A program made the translations under genes and the position numbers. From Burkholderia anthina (lineage in GTDB: Bacteria; Pseudomonadota; Gammaproteobacteria; Burkholderiales; Burkholderiaceae), in the NCBI RefSeq assembly GCF_902498995.1, contig NZ_CABVLY010000022.1, forward strand, positions 82,961 through 146,960: a stretch of DNA of 64,000 nt, written 5' to 3'. Position 1 is the first letter of the stretch. Each line of letters opens with the position of its first letter. The notes beneath the pieces were generated by a model. The model ran no database searches. It was given only the letters and a program-made list of their open reading frames with translations, and was not told the DNA's origin. Positions 28,577-38,369 of this stretch are shown here, piece after piece.

Positions 28577-29134
28577 GTGACTGACGAAGTAATCGACACA
28601 TCCCCGCTCGACCCGCTCGCGCTACCCATGTTCGACGAGTTGTCGGTCGAATATTCCACGCGCTACCAGGACTTCCGCCCGGTGTCCGCGGAAGTCGTGC
28701 GTGACGAACTCCTTACGTATCCGGCGGCGCTGTTTGCGCCACCCGACGGCGCTTTCGTCCTGATTCGACGAGGTGACGAAGTCGTGGGCGGCGGGGCATT
28801 TCAACGCTACGACGAAACGACGGCCGAACTCAAGCGCATCTGGGCGCATTCCGGCGTTCGTCGGCAAGGCGTCGCGCGTCGCGTGGTGGCCGAGCTCGAA
28901 TTCCGTGCGTTGACGCAGGGATACCGGCGGGTTTATCTCACGACCGGATTTCGTCAACCGGAGGCGGCGGCGCTCTATCTCGGCGCCGGCTATGAACCGC
29001 TATACGATCCGGCGATCGCACCGGAAGTGCATTGGCGGCTGCCTTTTGGAAAGGATCTGCTCGAGCCGGGCCGTATCGATCATCTACAGGATCTGAAGCC
29101 GGACGGGCCGTTAGGCCGGCCGTTCGGCGCATGA
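28577..29134 (+). CDS. GNAT family N-acetyltransferase, GTG start
   Basis: A 185-residue acetyltransferase paralogous to the one at 26250-26789. Motif A reads KRIWAHSGVRRQGVARRVV, followed by GYRRVYLTTGFRQPEAAALYLGAGY. The GTG start is chosen because it gives the same N-terminal layout as the paralogue; a site GAGGCAG is further upstream than usual. The C-terminal 20 residues extend beyond the family core. It is followed after 3 bases by the amino-acid-type binding protein, so it appears to open organosulfur block 2. Confidence 0.85.
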   Translation: MTDEVIDTSPLDPLALPMFDELSVEYSTRYQDFRPVSAEVVRDELLTYPAALFAPPDGAFVLIRRGDEVVGGGAFQRYDETTAELKRIWAHSGVRRQGVARRVVAELEFRALTQGYRRVYLTTGFRQPEAAALYLGAGYEPLYDPAIAPEVHWRLPFGKDLLEPGRIDHLQDLKPDGPLGRPFGA

Positions 29135-29137
29135 CGC

Positions 29138-30106
29138 ATGAACACTTTCACGGGATACGAAAAAATGAATCGTCGTCGCGGAATCGGCCTGGCATTGTCC
29201 GGTGCGTTTGCCGTTGTGGTCATGGGCATTGCCGGCGCCGCGCAGTCGGCGACGTCGTTCAACCTGAGTCCCGATCAGCATGATCGCCCGCGCGTCACGC
29301 CGGACGCGGCGGCGATCAAATTGATCCCGGAGAACTTCGGCTTCGCCGAAAAGGGCGTGTTGACCGTCGGAATCGCCGTGGCATTTCCGCCGATTAGTGC
29401 CTACGCGACGGATGCGAAAACGATCGTCGGCGCCGATCCGGATCTCGCCCAACTGGTTGCGGACGAACTCGGCCTGAAGCTCAAGCTCGTGCCGCTCGCA
29501 TGGGCGGACTGGCCGCTCGCCGTGGCGTCCGGCAAAGTGGACGCGGTGTTGTCGAACGTGACCGTGACCGAGGCGCGCAAGCAGAAGTTCGACTTCTCGA
29601 CCTATCGCCGTGACGTGCTGGGTTTCTACGTCGCGCAGAACAGCGCCATCAAGCAGATTCGCGAGCCCCGGGATATCGCCGGGCTGCGCGTCATCGGCGA
29701 TTCCGGAACCAATCAGGAAAAGATACTGCTGGCCTGGGACAAGGAAAACGTCGCACATGGGCTGAAGCCGATTCACGTGCTGTATTACGAGGACCCGTCG
29801 GTGCGGACGCTGGCGCTCGTATCGGGCCGCGCCGACGCGATTTTCAGCGTCAATGCCGCGCTGGTTTACCAGGCGAGTCAGGGTGTGAAGATCAGGCAGG
29901 TCGGCACGGTCAGCGGCGGGTGGCCTCGCACTGCCGAGGTTGCCGTCACCACGCGCAAGGGCGGCGGGCTGGCCGCGCCCATTACCTATGCGATCAACGA
30001 CCTGATCCGGAACGGCAAGTATCTTCAGGTGCTGGGCCGCTGGAATCTCGACAGCGAGGCGATCACGAAGGCGTCGACGAATCCTCCGGGGCTGCCCGAT
30101 CTCTGA
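29138..30106 (+). CDS. amino-acid-type ABC substrate-binding protein
   Basis: A 322-residue periplasmic binding protein of the polar amino acid/cystine family (SBP_bac_3). The signal peptide is RRRGIGLALSGAFAVVVMG, with cleavage near AAQSATS. The binding lobes show FGFAEKGVLTVGIAVAFPP, GADPDLAQLVADELGLKLKL, VTVTEARKQKFDFSTY and a hinge FYVAQNSAIKQIREP. An alternative ATG at 29165 would remove nine residues and still leave a signal peptide. Its natural membrane partner, the fused permease-ATPase at 35238-37049, is 5 kb downstream. Sulfur-containing amino acid analogues are likely ligands given the neighbouring genes. Confidence 0.87.
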   Translation: MNTFTGYEKMNRRRGIGLALSGAFAVVVMGIAGAAQSATSFNLSPDQHDRPRVTPDAAAIKLIPENFGFAEKGVLTVGIAVAFPPISAYATDAKTIVGADPDLAQLVADELGLKLKLVPLAWADWPLAVASGKVDAVLSNVTVTEARKQKFDFSTYRRDVLGFYVAQNSAIKQIREPRDIAGLRVIGDSGTNQEKILLAWDKENVAHGLKPIHVLYYEDPSVRTLALVSGRADAIFSVNAALVYQASQGVKIRQVGTVSGGWPRTAEVAVTTRKGGGLAAPITYAINDLIRNGKYLQVLGRWNLDSEAITKASTNPPGLPDL

Positions 30107-30223
30107 TCGGGTGTCGAGCGGCCGACACGCGGCCGCCACCCGGAAACAGCTTGTCAAACAATACGGACTACTACTAAAAGGCAGCGGGTAGCGTGCCTTC
30201 AATCGGCAAAGGGCGGAGAAATC

Positions 30224-32701
30224 ATGCGGCACACACGGGGCGAAGGGGTTTCGCCGAAGACGCGCAGGACGGTGATATCGGTGGCGGTCGCGGCAGGCGT
30301 TTTTCACGGAGCGGCCTGGGCACAGGAAGCGGGGGCGGGGGACGGCGCGGCTTCGGTCGCGGCGCCCGCCGGTAATGCGGCCGCACCGGCATCGTCGGGT
30401 TCGGCCGCACAGGACGGCAAGGTACAGGTTCAGGACCGGGTGGTGATCACGGGTTCGCGCACGGAAACGCGTGCGAGCAAGAGCCTGACGCCGATCGACG
30501 TGATCGGCGGCGATCAATTGCGTGCGACGGGGCAAACCAACCTGCGCGACGCCTTGGTGAAGCTTTCGCCGTCGATCACGAGGACTTCCTACTCCGGCGA
30601 CGCGGGCGTATTGACCGACACGTTGTCGCTTCATGGCCTCACGCCCGACCACGTGCTCGTGCTGGTGAATGGCAAGCGGCGCCATACGACGGCCAACATC
30701 ACGCTCGACCCGGGCCTGAACCAGGGCTCGACCGGCGTGGATATCGATACCATTCCGGTCGGCCTGATCGACCATATCGAAGTCCTGCGCGACGGTGCAT
30801 CCGCGCAGTACGGCTCGGATGCGATCGCGGGCGTGATCAACATCATCCTGAAGCGCAATGCGCACGGCGGCGAGCTTGCCACGACCAACGGGCAGACGTA
30901 TTCCGGCGACGGTTTCAAGACGAGCGAGTCGGCCACGATCGGCCTGAATATCGCCGACAAGGGCTTCCTCGACCTGAGTGCCGGATTCGACCGGCAGAAC
31001 CATACCATCCGCACCGGGCCTGACGATTATTTCGGGCGCTTTCCGCAGGGGCAGGGCTACTACAACCCTATCCTGGGCGACCCGGCCAGTTCGCGCGAAA
31101 CGGTGGGCTTCAATGCCGGGTACTACCTTGGCGACGATGTCGAACTCTACGGGTTCGGCACCTATGCCCACCGGAACGGCGATGCGTACCAGAACTATCG
31201 TCCGCCTTTCGTGTTGCCCCAGGTCTACCCGAACGGGTTCGTGCCGGTCGAAACGATCAACGAGAACGATTACTCGGTGACGGCCGGGATCAAGGGAAAG
31301 AACCTGTTCGGCTGGGCATGGGATCTGAGCACGACCTACGGCGGGGACTACAGCGTGTTCGGGATGCGCAATTCCGCCAACACCGGGCTGTACGCAGCGT
31401 CGGGGTATACGCCGTCCGCCTTTCATCTGTCGACCGTCAGCAATACCCAGCTGACGAACAACCTGGACCTGTCGCGGGCGTTCAATGTCCCGCTGCTGCC
31501 CGCGCCGCTGAACGTCGCGGTGGGCGTCGAGCAACGGCGCGAAACCTATACGATCCGCAATGGCGAGGAGGCGTCGTGGATCTACGGCGGCTCCGCCGCG
31601 TTGCCGGGCCTGGCGCCCGTCAGCGCGAGCGACATCTCGCGCAACGTGATCGGCACGTACATCGATCTGTCGACCTACCTGACGCCGAAATGGCAGGTGG
31701 ATCTGGCGGGCCGGTACGAGCACTACAACGACGTCGGCGACACCACCAACGGCAAGATTTCCACCCGCTACCAGTTCTCGCCGGCCATAGCGGTTCGCGG
31801 CAGCGTCAGCTCCGGCTTTCGCGCGCCGTCGCTGGCTCAGGAGTCCTATACGAGTGTGACCACGTCGCCGGCGTCCGTGGGCGGCATTCTGGCCACGACG
31901 TCGTCCGGGGCGCGACTGATCGGTGCGCAGGCGCTGAAGCCCGAAGCGTCGACCAGCTACAACTTCGGCGTGGTGCTCAATCCGGTGCGCAACCTGCAAC
32001 TGACGATCGATGCGTACCAGATCAATATCCGCAACCGGATCGTCCTCGGCGGAACCGCGTCGGGCGCGGCGGCCATCGCCGCGCTCGAAGGGGCCGGGCT
32101 GACGGTTCCGGGATCGGTGCCCGCGTCGGCGGTCAGTGCGAGCTATTTCACCAACGGCGCCAATACGCGAACGCGAGGGATCGATCTGGCGGGGACCTAC
32201 CACACCGGTTTCGGCCGGTACGGCCAGGTCGACTGGGACTTCGGGGTGAACCTGAACACGACCTCGGTCACGCACGTGGCGAACGGATCGAACGGCAAGC
32301 CGTCGCTGAACGCGCAGCAGATCGCGTCGCTGTCCACCACGACGCCGAAGAACAAGATCATCGTCGGCGGGACGTGGCGGCTCGACAAGTGGGCAGTCAC
32401 GCTCCACGAGACGCGTTACGGGAAGACGTCCGGAGAAGCGACCTACATCATCGGACCGAACGCGTTCTCGACCTCGCAGTTCGTTCATTTCGAGGAGGCC
32501 GCGCGGTATGTCACCGACGTCGAAGTGCGCTACGACGTGACCAAGAAGTTCCAGATCGCGGCCGGCGCACAGAACCTGTTCGACGTCCGCCCGAGCAAGT
32601 TGCCGTATGAGGCGCAACTGGAGGGCATCCAGTACAGCGGCGGCAGCACGATCGGCGTCAATGGCGGCTTCTATTATCTGCGGGCGCGCTATCTGTTCTG
32701 A
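30224..32701 (+). CDS. TonB-dependent outer-membrane receptor, block 2
   Basis: An 825-residue TonB-dependent receptor. The signal peptide ends in AAWAQEAG near residue 33, followed by an Ala/Gly-rich linker and a TonB box in DRVVITGSRTETRASKS. The plug continues with LRDALVKLSPSI and IDHIEVLRDGASAQYGSDAI, a version seen in the sugar/vitamin-like receptor subgroup. The barrel ends in GGFYYLRARYLF with the terminal phenylalanine. The start at 30224 follows GGGCGGAG by a few bases. Placement between an ABC binding protein, sulfur monooxygenases and a TonB-ExbBD set suggests organosulfur rather than iron uptake. Confidence 0.88.
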   Translation: MRHTRGEGVSPKTRRTVISVAVAAGVFHGAAWAQEAGAGDGAASVAAPAGNAAAPASSGSAAQDGKVQVQDRVVITGSRTETRASKSLTPIDVIGGDQLRATGQTNLRDALVKLSPSITRTSYSGDAGVLTDTLSLHGLTPDHVLVLVNGKRRHTTANITLDPGLNQGSTGVDIDTIPVGLIDHIEVLRDGASAQYGSDAIAGVINIILKRNAHGGELATTNGQTYSGDGFKTSESATIGLNIADKGFLDLSAGFDRQNHTIRTGPDDYFGRFPQGQGYYNPILGDPASSRETVGFNAGYYLGDDVELYGFGTYAHRNGDAYQNYRPPFVLPQVYPNGFVPVETINENDYSVTAGIKGKNLFGWAWDLSTTYGGDYSVFGMRNSANTGLYAASGYTPSAFHLSTVSNTQLTNNLDLSRAFNVPLLPAPLNVAVGVEQRRETYTIRNGEEASWIYGGSAALPGLAPVSASDISRNVIGTYIDLSTYLTPKWQVDLAGRYEHYNDVGDTTNGKISTRYQFSPAIAVRGSVSSGFRAPSLAQESYTSVTTSPASVGGILATTSSGARLIGAQALKPEASTSYNFGVVLNPVRNLQLTIDAYQINIRNRIVLGGTASGAAAIAALEGAGLTVPGSVPASAVSASYFTNGANTRTRGIDLAGTYHTGFGRYGQVDWDFGVNLNTTSVTHVANGSNGKPSLNAQQIASLSTTTPKNKIIVGGTWRLDKWAVTLHETRYGKTSGEATYIIGPNAFSTSQFVHFEEAARYVTDVEVRYDVTKKFQIAAGAQNLFDVRPSKLPYEAQLEGIQYSGGSTIGVNGGFYYLRARYLF

Positions 32702-32736
32702 TCGATCGGCCATATTCATAGCAGAAATGACCGTAA

Positions 32737-32776
32737 CGGGCAGATGATCCGTTATCCATAATGAATGATCTGCCCG
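32737..32776 (+). terminator. inverted repeat after TonB receptor
   Basis: CGGGCAGAT at 32737-32745 pairs perfectly with ATCTGCCCG at 32768-32776, with a 22-base loop that can extend the stem by a few pairs. It is followed by GCGTTTTCC. A partial terminator or an operator between the receptor and the monooxygenase genes are both possible. Confidence 0.45.
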
Positions 32777-32837
32777 GCGTTTTCCGCTGTATCGGCACCC
32801 GCCTCAGCGGGTTGTCCGTCCTACAAGGTTGAGCTGC

Positions 32838-33839
32838 ATGTCTTATTCCCTTTCGATTCTCGATAAAAGCCCGATTGCAGAAGGGGCGACCGCGCACGAT
32901 GCGTTGCGCTTCACGATCGCGCTTGCGAAGCGTGCCGAAGCGCTCGGCTACAAGCGCTACTGGATTGCGGAACACCATGGCGCGCCAGGCCTTGCGAGCT
33001 CGGCACCGGAGATCGTCGTGTCGCATGTGCTTGCGCATACGTCCCGGATTCGCGTGGGTTCGGGTGGCGTGATGCTTCAGCATTACAGCCCTTACAAAGT
33101 CGCCGAATCGTTCCGGACGCTGGCTTCGCTCGCGCCGGGACGCGTCGACCTGGGCGTCGGCAAGGCGCCCGGCGGGCTGCCGCTCACGACCAGGGCATTG
33201 CAATGGTTTCACGACAAGGCGAAGAAGCCCGACTTCGCCGGGCAACTCGCCGAACTCGATGCGTTTCTCGGCGACGGCGTCGCACCGGATCACCCGCTGG
33301 CCGGTGCGGTGGCGTTGCCCGCACCGCCGGAATCGCCTCAGCGCATTCTGCTGGGCGGCAGTCCGGAAAGCGCCGAACTGGCTGCCCGGCACGACTGGCA
33401 GTTCTGCTACGCGGGCCACTTCAACGGCGACATCGGCAATATCGAAAGGTCGCTCGACGTCTACCGCAGCGCGACGGGCCGCGTGCCGCTGCTCGCACTG
33501 TTCGCGGTCGCCGCGCAATCGTCGGAGGACGCGAAACGCCAGGTGGGGGCACTGAGAATCTTCAAGCTGCGATTCGGGAACGGGCAGAGCGTCAATCTGC
33601 AGAGCCCGGAGGCGGCGGCCGAATTCGCGCGCCAGATCGGCGTGACCGACTATCGGATCGACGAGCTGCATCCGCAGGTCGTGGCGGGTACGCCGGAAGC
33701 GGTGCGCCGGGAGCTGGACGCGCTGCATGAGCGCTTCGGAATCGACGAGTTCGTCATCGACAACCCGGTGGCGGACTACGCCAGGCGCCTCGCGTCGATC
33801 GAGGCGCTGGCAGGTGTCGAGCAGCCGGTCGGCGTCTGA
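32838..33839 (+). CDS. LLM flavin-dependent oxidoreductase, MsnO8-like
   Basis: A 333-residue protein of the MsnO8 branch of luciferase-like monooxygenases. Recognisable segments are LSILDKSPIAEGATAHDALR at the N-terminus, RYWIAEHHGAPGLASSAPEI, IRVGSGGVMLQHYSPYKVAE, GRVDLGVGKAPGG and ILLGGSPESAELAAR. The SPIAEG start and HHG pair are diagnostic for this group, whose members commonly sit in sulfur-related gene clusters. The ATG at 32838 is preferred to a TTG nine bases earlier. The next gene begins 43 bases after its stop. Confidence 0.86.
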   Translation: MSYSLSILDKSPIAEGATAHDALRFTIALAKRAEALGYKRYWIAEHHGAPGLASSAPEIVVSHVLAHTSRIRVGSGGVMLQHYSPYKVAESFRTLASLAPGRVDLGVGKAPGGLPLTTRALQWFHDKAKKPDFAGQLAELDAFLGDGVAPDHPLAGAVALPAPPESPQRILLGGSPESAELAARHDWQFCYAGHFNGDIGNIERSLDVYRSATGRVPLLALFAVAAQSSEDAKRQVGALRIFKLRFGNGQSVNLQSPEAAAEFARQIGVTDYRIDELHPQVVAGTPEAVRRELDALHERFGIDEFVIDNPVADYARRLASIEALAGVEQPVGV

Positions 33840-33882
33840 TGGCGCCGGGTTCTTTTTTCCTCTTCAGCCCGCGGATTCGAAC

Positions 33883-35205
33883 ATGACCCAACGCAACCTC
33901 ACTTTCGGCCTGATGCTGCATGGCGCCGGCGGCCACATGAATGCGTGGAAACATCCTGCCGGTCCCGCAGACGCGAGCGTCAACATCGATTTCATCACCG
34001 GCATCGCGCAGAAGGCCGAAGCCAACGGCGTGGCATTCGTGTTCGTCGCGGATGGCCTTTACATCAACGAGAAGTCGATCCCGCATTTCCTGAACCGCTT
34101 CGAGCCGATCTCGATCCTGTCCGCGCTTGCGTCGGCGACATCGAAGATCGGCCTGGCCGGCACGTTGTCGACGTCGTACAGCCATCCGTTCACGGTGGCC
34201 CGCCAGTTCGCGTCGCTCGACCTGATCAGCGGCGGGCGCGCCGGGTGGAACGTCGTCACTTCGCCGCTCGAGGGATCGGCAAGGAACTACGGCGGCGAAC
34301 ATCCGGATCATGCGCGGCGTTACGAGATCGCCGATGAATATCTGGAGGCGGTGCAGGGCCTGTGGGACAGCTGGGACGACGATGCCTTCGTGCGCGACCG
34401 CGCGAGCGGCCGCTTCTTCGACCGCGACAAGCTGCACACGCTGAACCACAAGGGCCGTTTCTTCGAGGTGGCCGGGCCGCTCAACATCCAGCGTTCGCCA
34501 CAGGGGCAGCCGGTGATTTTCCAGGCGGGATCGTCGGATGACGGTATCGCGCTGGCCGGCAAGTATGCCGATGCCGTGTTCACCCACGCGCCGTCGCTGG
34601 ACGAGACGCGCGCGTTTGCCGAGCGCGTGCGCGAGAGCGCGGTGGCGCATGGCCGCGCGCGCGCCGACGTGAAGATTTTTCCCGGCATCGGACCGATCGT
34701 CGGTGCGACGCGCGAGGAAGCCGAGGCGAAGTACCGGGCGATTCGCGATCTGCTCACGATCGACGAGGCGCTGGCCTATCTCGGCCGCTTCTTCGAGCAT
34801 CACGACTTTTCGCAGTATCCGCTCGACGCGCCGTTTCCGGAGCTGGGCGAGCTTGGCAGGAACAGTTTCCGTTCCACCACCGATCGCATCAAGGACGAGG
34901 CCCGTCGAAACGGCTCGACGCTCCGGGAAGTGGCGCTCGACGTGGCGACGCCGAAGCCCGGGTTCATCGGCACCGGCGAGCAGGTCGCGGACGAGCTGAT
35001 CCGCTGGTTCGACGCGGGCGCGGCCGACGGCTTCATCCTCGGCTTCCAGGTGCAGACGGAAGGACTCGAGGATTTCGTCCGCTACGTGATTCCCGCACTC
35101 GAGGCGCGGGGCCGCTACCACCGCGCGTTACCGGGCGCCACGCTGCGGGACCATCTCGGTTTGCCGCGCCGCGCGAGCCGCCACGCGACCGCAGAGACGG
35201 CGTGA
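33883..35205 (+). CDS. NtaA/DmoA-family FMN-dependent monooxygenase
   Basis: A 440-residue member of the same branch as DmoA (dimethyl sulfide monooxygenase) and NtaA. It shows LTFGLMLHGAGGHMNAWKHP, FVFVADGLYINEKSIPHFLN, SHPFTVARQFASLDLISGGR, GWNVVTSPLEGSARNYGGEHP and a C-terminal GATLRDHLGLPRRA. It is a clear paralogue of 41111-42454, sharing KSIPHFLNRFEP, LGRFFEHHDF and QYPLD-PFPE blocks. FMNH2 must come from a separate reductase. The stop overlaps a GTG that could begin the next gene. Confidence 0.87.
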   Translation: MTQRNLTFGLMLHGAGGHMNAWKHPAGPADASVNIDFITGIAQKAEANGVAFVFVADGLYINEKSIPHFLNRFEPISILSALASATSKIGLAGTLSTSYSHPFTVARQFASLDLISGGRAGWNVVTSPLEGSARNYGGEHPDHARRYEIADEYLEAVQGLWDSWDDDAFVRDRASGRFFDRDKLHTLNHKGRFFEVAGPLNIQRSPQGQPVIFQAGSSDDGIALAGKYADAVFTHAPSLDETRAFAERVRESAVAHGRARADVKIFPGIGPIVGATREEAEAKYRAIRDLLTIDEALAYLGRFFEHHDFSQYPLDAPFPELGELGRNSFRSTTDRIKDEARRNGSTLREVALDVATPKPGFIGTGEQVADELIRWFDAGAADGFILGFQVQTEGLEDFVRYVIPALEARGRYHRALPGATLRDHLGLPRRASRHATAETA

Positions 35206-35237
35206 CCGATCGACATGACATGCGCAAAGGCAGCGTG

Positions 35238-37049
35238 ATGAACGATATTTCCAGGATCGCCGGTCATGCGCCCTTCGTGGCCGAAGGTGTGTCATCGGCG
35301 GCACCCGACTACGCGCAATACCGGGTCGTTCCCGCCAGGAATCCGGCACGGACGGCCGGAACCGTCGCGGCGATCGTGCTGATCGCCACCGTGCTCTATT
35401 CGGTGCTCGACAACCCGCACTGGGGCTGGAACGTCTTTGCGCAGTGGTTCTTCTCCGAGGCCGTGCTCGCGGGGCTCGGGCAGACGCTGCTGTTGACGGC
35501 GCTCGGTGCGGTGCTCGGCTTCGCGCTGGCCATTCCGCTCGCGCTGGCGCGACTTTCGCGTTCGCCGCTGTTGTCCTCGTGCGCGTGGGCATACATCTGG
35601 CTGTTCCGTTCGATTCCGACCATCGTCCTGCTGCTGTTGCTGAACAATCTCGGCTATCTGTACGACACGGTCAGGCTCGCGATTCCGTTCACGAATATCG
35701 TATTGCTGCATGGCCCGACCACGGATCTGATTACCCCCTTCATGGCGGCGATCCTGGGGCTTACGCTGACCCAGGCCGCGTTCGCGGCGGAAGCGATCCG
35801 CGGCGGCATCCTGTCGGTCGACCAGGGGCAACGCGAGGCCGCGGCGGCGCTCGGTCTGCCGCGCGCGCGGCAGACCTGGCGCATCATGCTGCCTCAGGCG
35901 ATGCGCGCGATCCTGCCGGCCGCGTTCAACGATGTGATCGGCCTGGCGAAGGGGACGGCGGTCGTCTATATCCTCGCGATGCCGGATCTCTTCTACACGG
36001 TCCAGATCATCTACCACCGCAACCTGGAAGTGATTCCGATGCTGATGGTCGCGACCGTCTGGTATCTGGTCATTCTGACCGGGTTGTCGGCAATCCAGGT
36101 GCATATCGAGCGCCACTATGCTCGCGGTGCGACGCGCGACCAGGTGGCCGTATCGCGCACGGCCGTGCTGCTGCGCAAAGGCCGTCGTTCGGTCGAGGCG
36201 CTGCTTTCCCGGGCCTCGGCGGCGGGCAAGCGGCCCGACGATGTCGCGACGCCGGACACCGAGACGAGCGGGTGGGCGAAGCAGCGCGTCGGGGCGGCCG
36301 TCGGCATTCATCGCATATCGAAGCGCTTCGGGGCGCAGAAGGTACTCGACGACGTTTCGCTGACCATCCCGTCCGGGAGCGTGACGGTCATTCTCGGACA
36401 GTCGGGTTCCGGCAAATCGACGCTGTTGCGCACCATCAATCACCTCGAGCGCGTGGACGCGGGCTTCATCGACATCGATGGCGAACTGGTCGGCTATCGC
36501 CGTGACGGGCGCACGCTCTACGAACTCAAGGAACAGGACATCCTGCGCCGCCGCGCCGAGGTCGGCATGGTGTTCCAGAGCTTCAACCTGTTCCCGCATT
36601 TGACCGTGCTCGAGAACCTCGTCGAGGCGCCGGTGGCGGCAGGGCTGCCGCGCGCCCGCGCAGAAGCGGAAGCACGTACGCTGCTCGCCCGCGTGGGCCT
36701 GGCCGGCAAGGCCGATGCCTGGCCGCGCCAGCTGTCCGGCGGGCAGCAGCAGCGCGTGGCGATCGCACGCGCACTCGCGCTCAAGCCCAAGGTGTTGCTG
36801 TTCGACGAGCCGACTTCCGCGCTCGACCCGGAGCTCGTCAACGAAGTGCTCGACGTGATTCGGCAGCTCGCCCGTTCCGGAACCACGCTGATCGTCGTCA
36901 CGCACGAGATCGGTTTTGCGCGGGAAGTGGCCGACACGATCGTTTTCATGGATGGCGGGCGCGTCGTGGAGTCGGGGCCGCCGTCGGCGGTGCTGACGGC
37001 TCCTTCGCATCCGCGTACGCGCGAATTCCTGTCCAGGGTGCTGTCGTAG
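35238..37049 (+). CDS. fused amino-acid ABC permease and ATPase
   Basis: A 603-residue single-chain transporter subunit. The N-terminal part (about 40-290) is a HisM-type permease with helices around 45-65, 85-110, 125-145 and later, and an EAA loop in LGLPRARQTWRIMLPQAMRAI. The C-terminal part (about 350-595) is an ATPase with GQSGSGKST, a Q-loop in GMVFQSFNLFPHL, LSGGQQQR and VLLFDEPTSALD. In most systems these are separate proteins. Possible earlier starts are GTG 35202 or ATG 35220; I use the ATG at 35238, six bases after AAAGGCAG. The binding protein at 29138-30106 is its probable partner. Confidence 0.87.
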   Translation: MNDISRIAGHAPFVAEGVSSAAPDYAQYRVVPARNPARTAGTVAAIVLIATVLYSVLDNPHWGWNVFAQWFFSEAVLAGLGQTLLLTALGAVLGFALAIPLALARLSRSPLLSSCAWAYIWLFRSIPTIVLLLLLNNLGYLYDTVRLAIPFTNIVLLHGPTTDLITPFMAAILGLTLTQAAFAAEAIRGGILSVDQGQREAAAALGLPRARQTWRIMLPQAMRAILPAAFNDVIGLAKGTAVVYILAMPDLFYTVQIIYHRNLEVIPMLMVATVWYLVILTGLSAIQVHIERHYARGATRDQVAVSRTAVLLRKGRRSVEALLSRASAAGKRPDDVATPDTETSGWAKQRVGAAVGIHRISKRFGAQKVLDDVSLTIPSGSVTVILGQSGSGKSTLLRTINHLERVDAGFIDIDGELVGYRRDGRTLYELKEQDILRRRAEVGMVFQSFNLFPHLTVLENLVEAPVAAGLPRARAEAEARTLLARVGLAGKADAWPRQLSGGQQQRVAIARALALKPKVLLFDEPTSALDPELVNEVLDVIRQLARSGTTLIVVTHEIGFAREVADTIVFMDGGRVVESGPPSAVLTAPSHPRTREFLSRVLS

Positions 37050-37116
37050 CCATGTGCCGTTTCCCCGGCTCGCGGCCGGCACGACATGGCATGGGCACCG
37101 TGGCAAATGACGAAGG

Positions 37117-38166
37117 ATGGAAAAGGTGAGCAACGGACGAATTGATCACATTGCATTTCTCACGCCGGGGAATTATCCCGACGAGGCGGCAGCGTCGGGA
37201 TTCGAGCGGACGCTGGAACTGTTTCGCGTCGGCGAGACGCTCGGTTACGACAGTGCGTGGGTACGGCAGCGTCATCTCGAGCGCGCCGTGTCCTCGGCCG
37301 CCACGTTTCTCGCGGCGGCGAGCCAGCGGACGACCCGGATCGGACTCGGCGCGGCGGTGATCCAGATGGGCTACGAGAATCCTTTCCGGCTGGCCGAGGA
37401 TCTGGCGACCGTGGACGTGCTGTCGAACGGGCGGCTCAACGTCGGGCTCAGCGCGGGCGCACCGAATCACGGCGCGCTGCTGGGCGAGCGGCTGTTCGAT
37501 ACCGATCCCGACCTGGTCGACTTCTCGCATGCGCGCGTGGCGCGCCTGCGCCGCAATCTCGCCGGCGACTGGCTCGGCGACGACGACACGTTCGTGGAAT
37601 CGGCCGCCGGCCGGGTGCGGCCGCGGGTGAGCCCGTATGCGCCGGGTTTGACGGACCGGCTCTGGTATGGCGGGGGTTCCAGGCGCTCGATCGAATGGGC
37701 CGCCAGAAACGGCTTCAACTTGCTGATCGGCAATCTGACCACGGGCGAGGGAACCGACAGCTATGTCGATGCCCAGCTCCGGCAACTCGAGCTGTACCGC
37801 CGTCACTGGAGCGAAACCGCTGCACCGCGTATCGCGCTGGGCCGTGTGATCGTGCCGACCGACAGTGCGAATGCGCGGGAGCGTGAACGCTATCGGGCGT
37901 TTGCCGATGCGCGCCATGCCCGCACGCTGGCGCCGCAGGGCGAACGGCGCACGCTCTTCGCCCCGGATCTCGTCGGCACCTCGGACGAGATCGTGGAGCG
38001 GCTGCTTGCCGATCCCGTGGTAGGGCAAGTGCGGGAACTGCGCCTCGAATTGCCTTACGACCTGCCGTTCGAGAACTACCGGCAGATTCTCGAGGATTTC
38101 GTCGCGCATATCGCGCCGGCACTCGGCTGGCGTCCGGCCGACCGGCGAGAGCCGGTCGCGGCCTGA
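37117..38166 (+). CDS. LLM class flavin-dependent oxidoreductase
   Basis: A 349-residue luciferase-family protein. It carries IDHIAFLTPGNYPDE, GETLGYDSAWVRQRHLE, ASQRTTRIGLGAAVIQMGYENPFRLAEDLATVD and GRLNVGLSAGAPNHG, with the C-terminal HIAPALGWRP also seen in the LLMs of the first block. The histidine pair of many relatives is replaced here by RQRHLE, so only one histidine remains. It sits between the fused ABC protein and tonB. Substrate unknown, probably sulfur-related. Confidence 0.83.
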   Translation: MEKVSNGRIDHIAFLTPGNYPDEAAASGFERTLELFRVGETLGYDSAWVRQRHLERAVSSAATFLAAASQRTTRIGLGAAVIQMGYENPFRLAEDLATVDVLSNGRLNVGLSAGAPNHGALLGERLFDTDPDLVDFSHARVARLRRNLAGDWLGDDDTFVESAAGRVRPRVSPYAPGLTDRLWYGGGSRRSIEWAARNGFNLLIGNLTTGEGTDSYVDAQLRQLELYRRHWSETAAPRIALGRVIVPTDSANARERERYRAFADARHARTLAPQGERRTLFAPDLVGTSDEIVERLLADPVVGQVRELRLELPYDLPFENYRQILEDFVAHIAPALGWRPADRREPVAA

Positions 38167-38369
38167 CCGGATCGATACGGCATGCGTGAGACGGCGTGCG
38201 CGACTGAACCCGGCGATGGACCGGATGCGGCCACGCGGACCGTGGCCGTCCCGCCGGCACGCCCGCGGACGGTCGAGCGCCGGCGAATCGCGTGCGCGGC
38301 CGCCCGTGCGCGGGCCCGCCGAGGTAAAGGCGGCGCCGGACACCCGACCTTATTGGCTTTGGATTGAAC

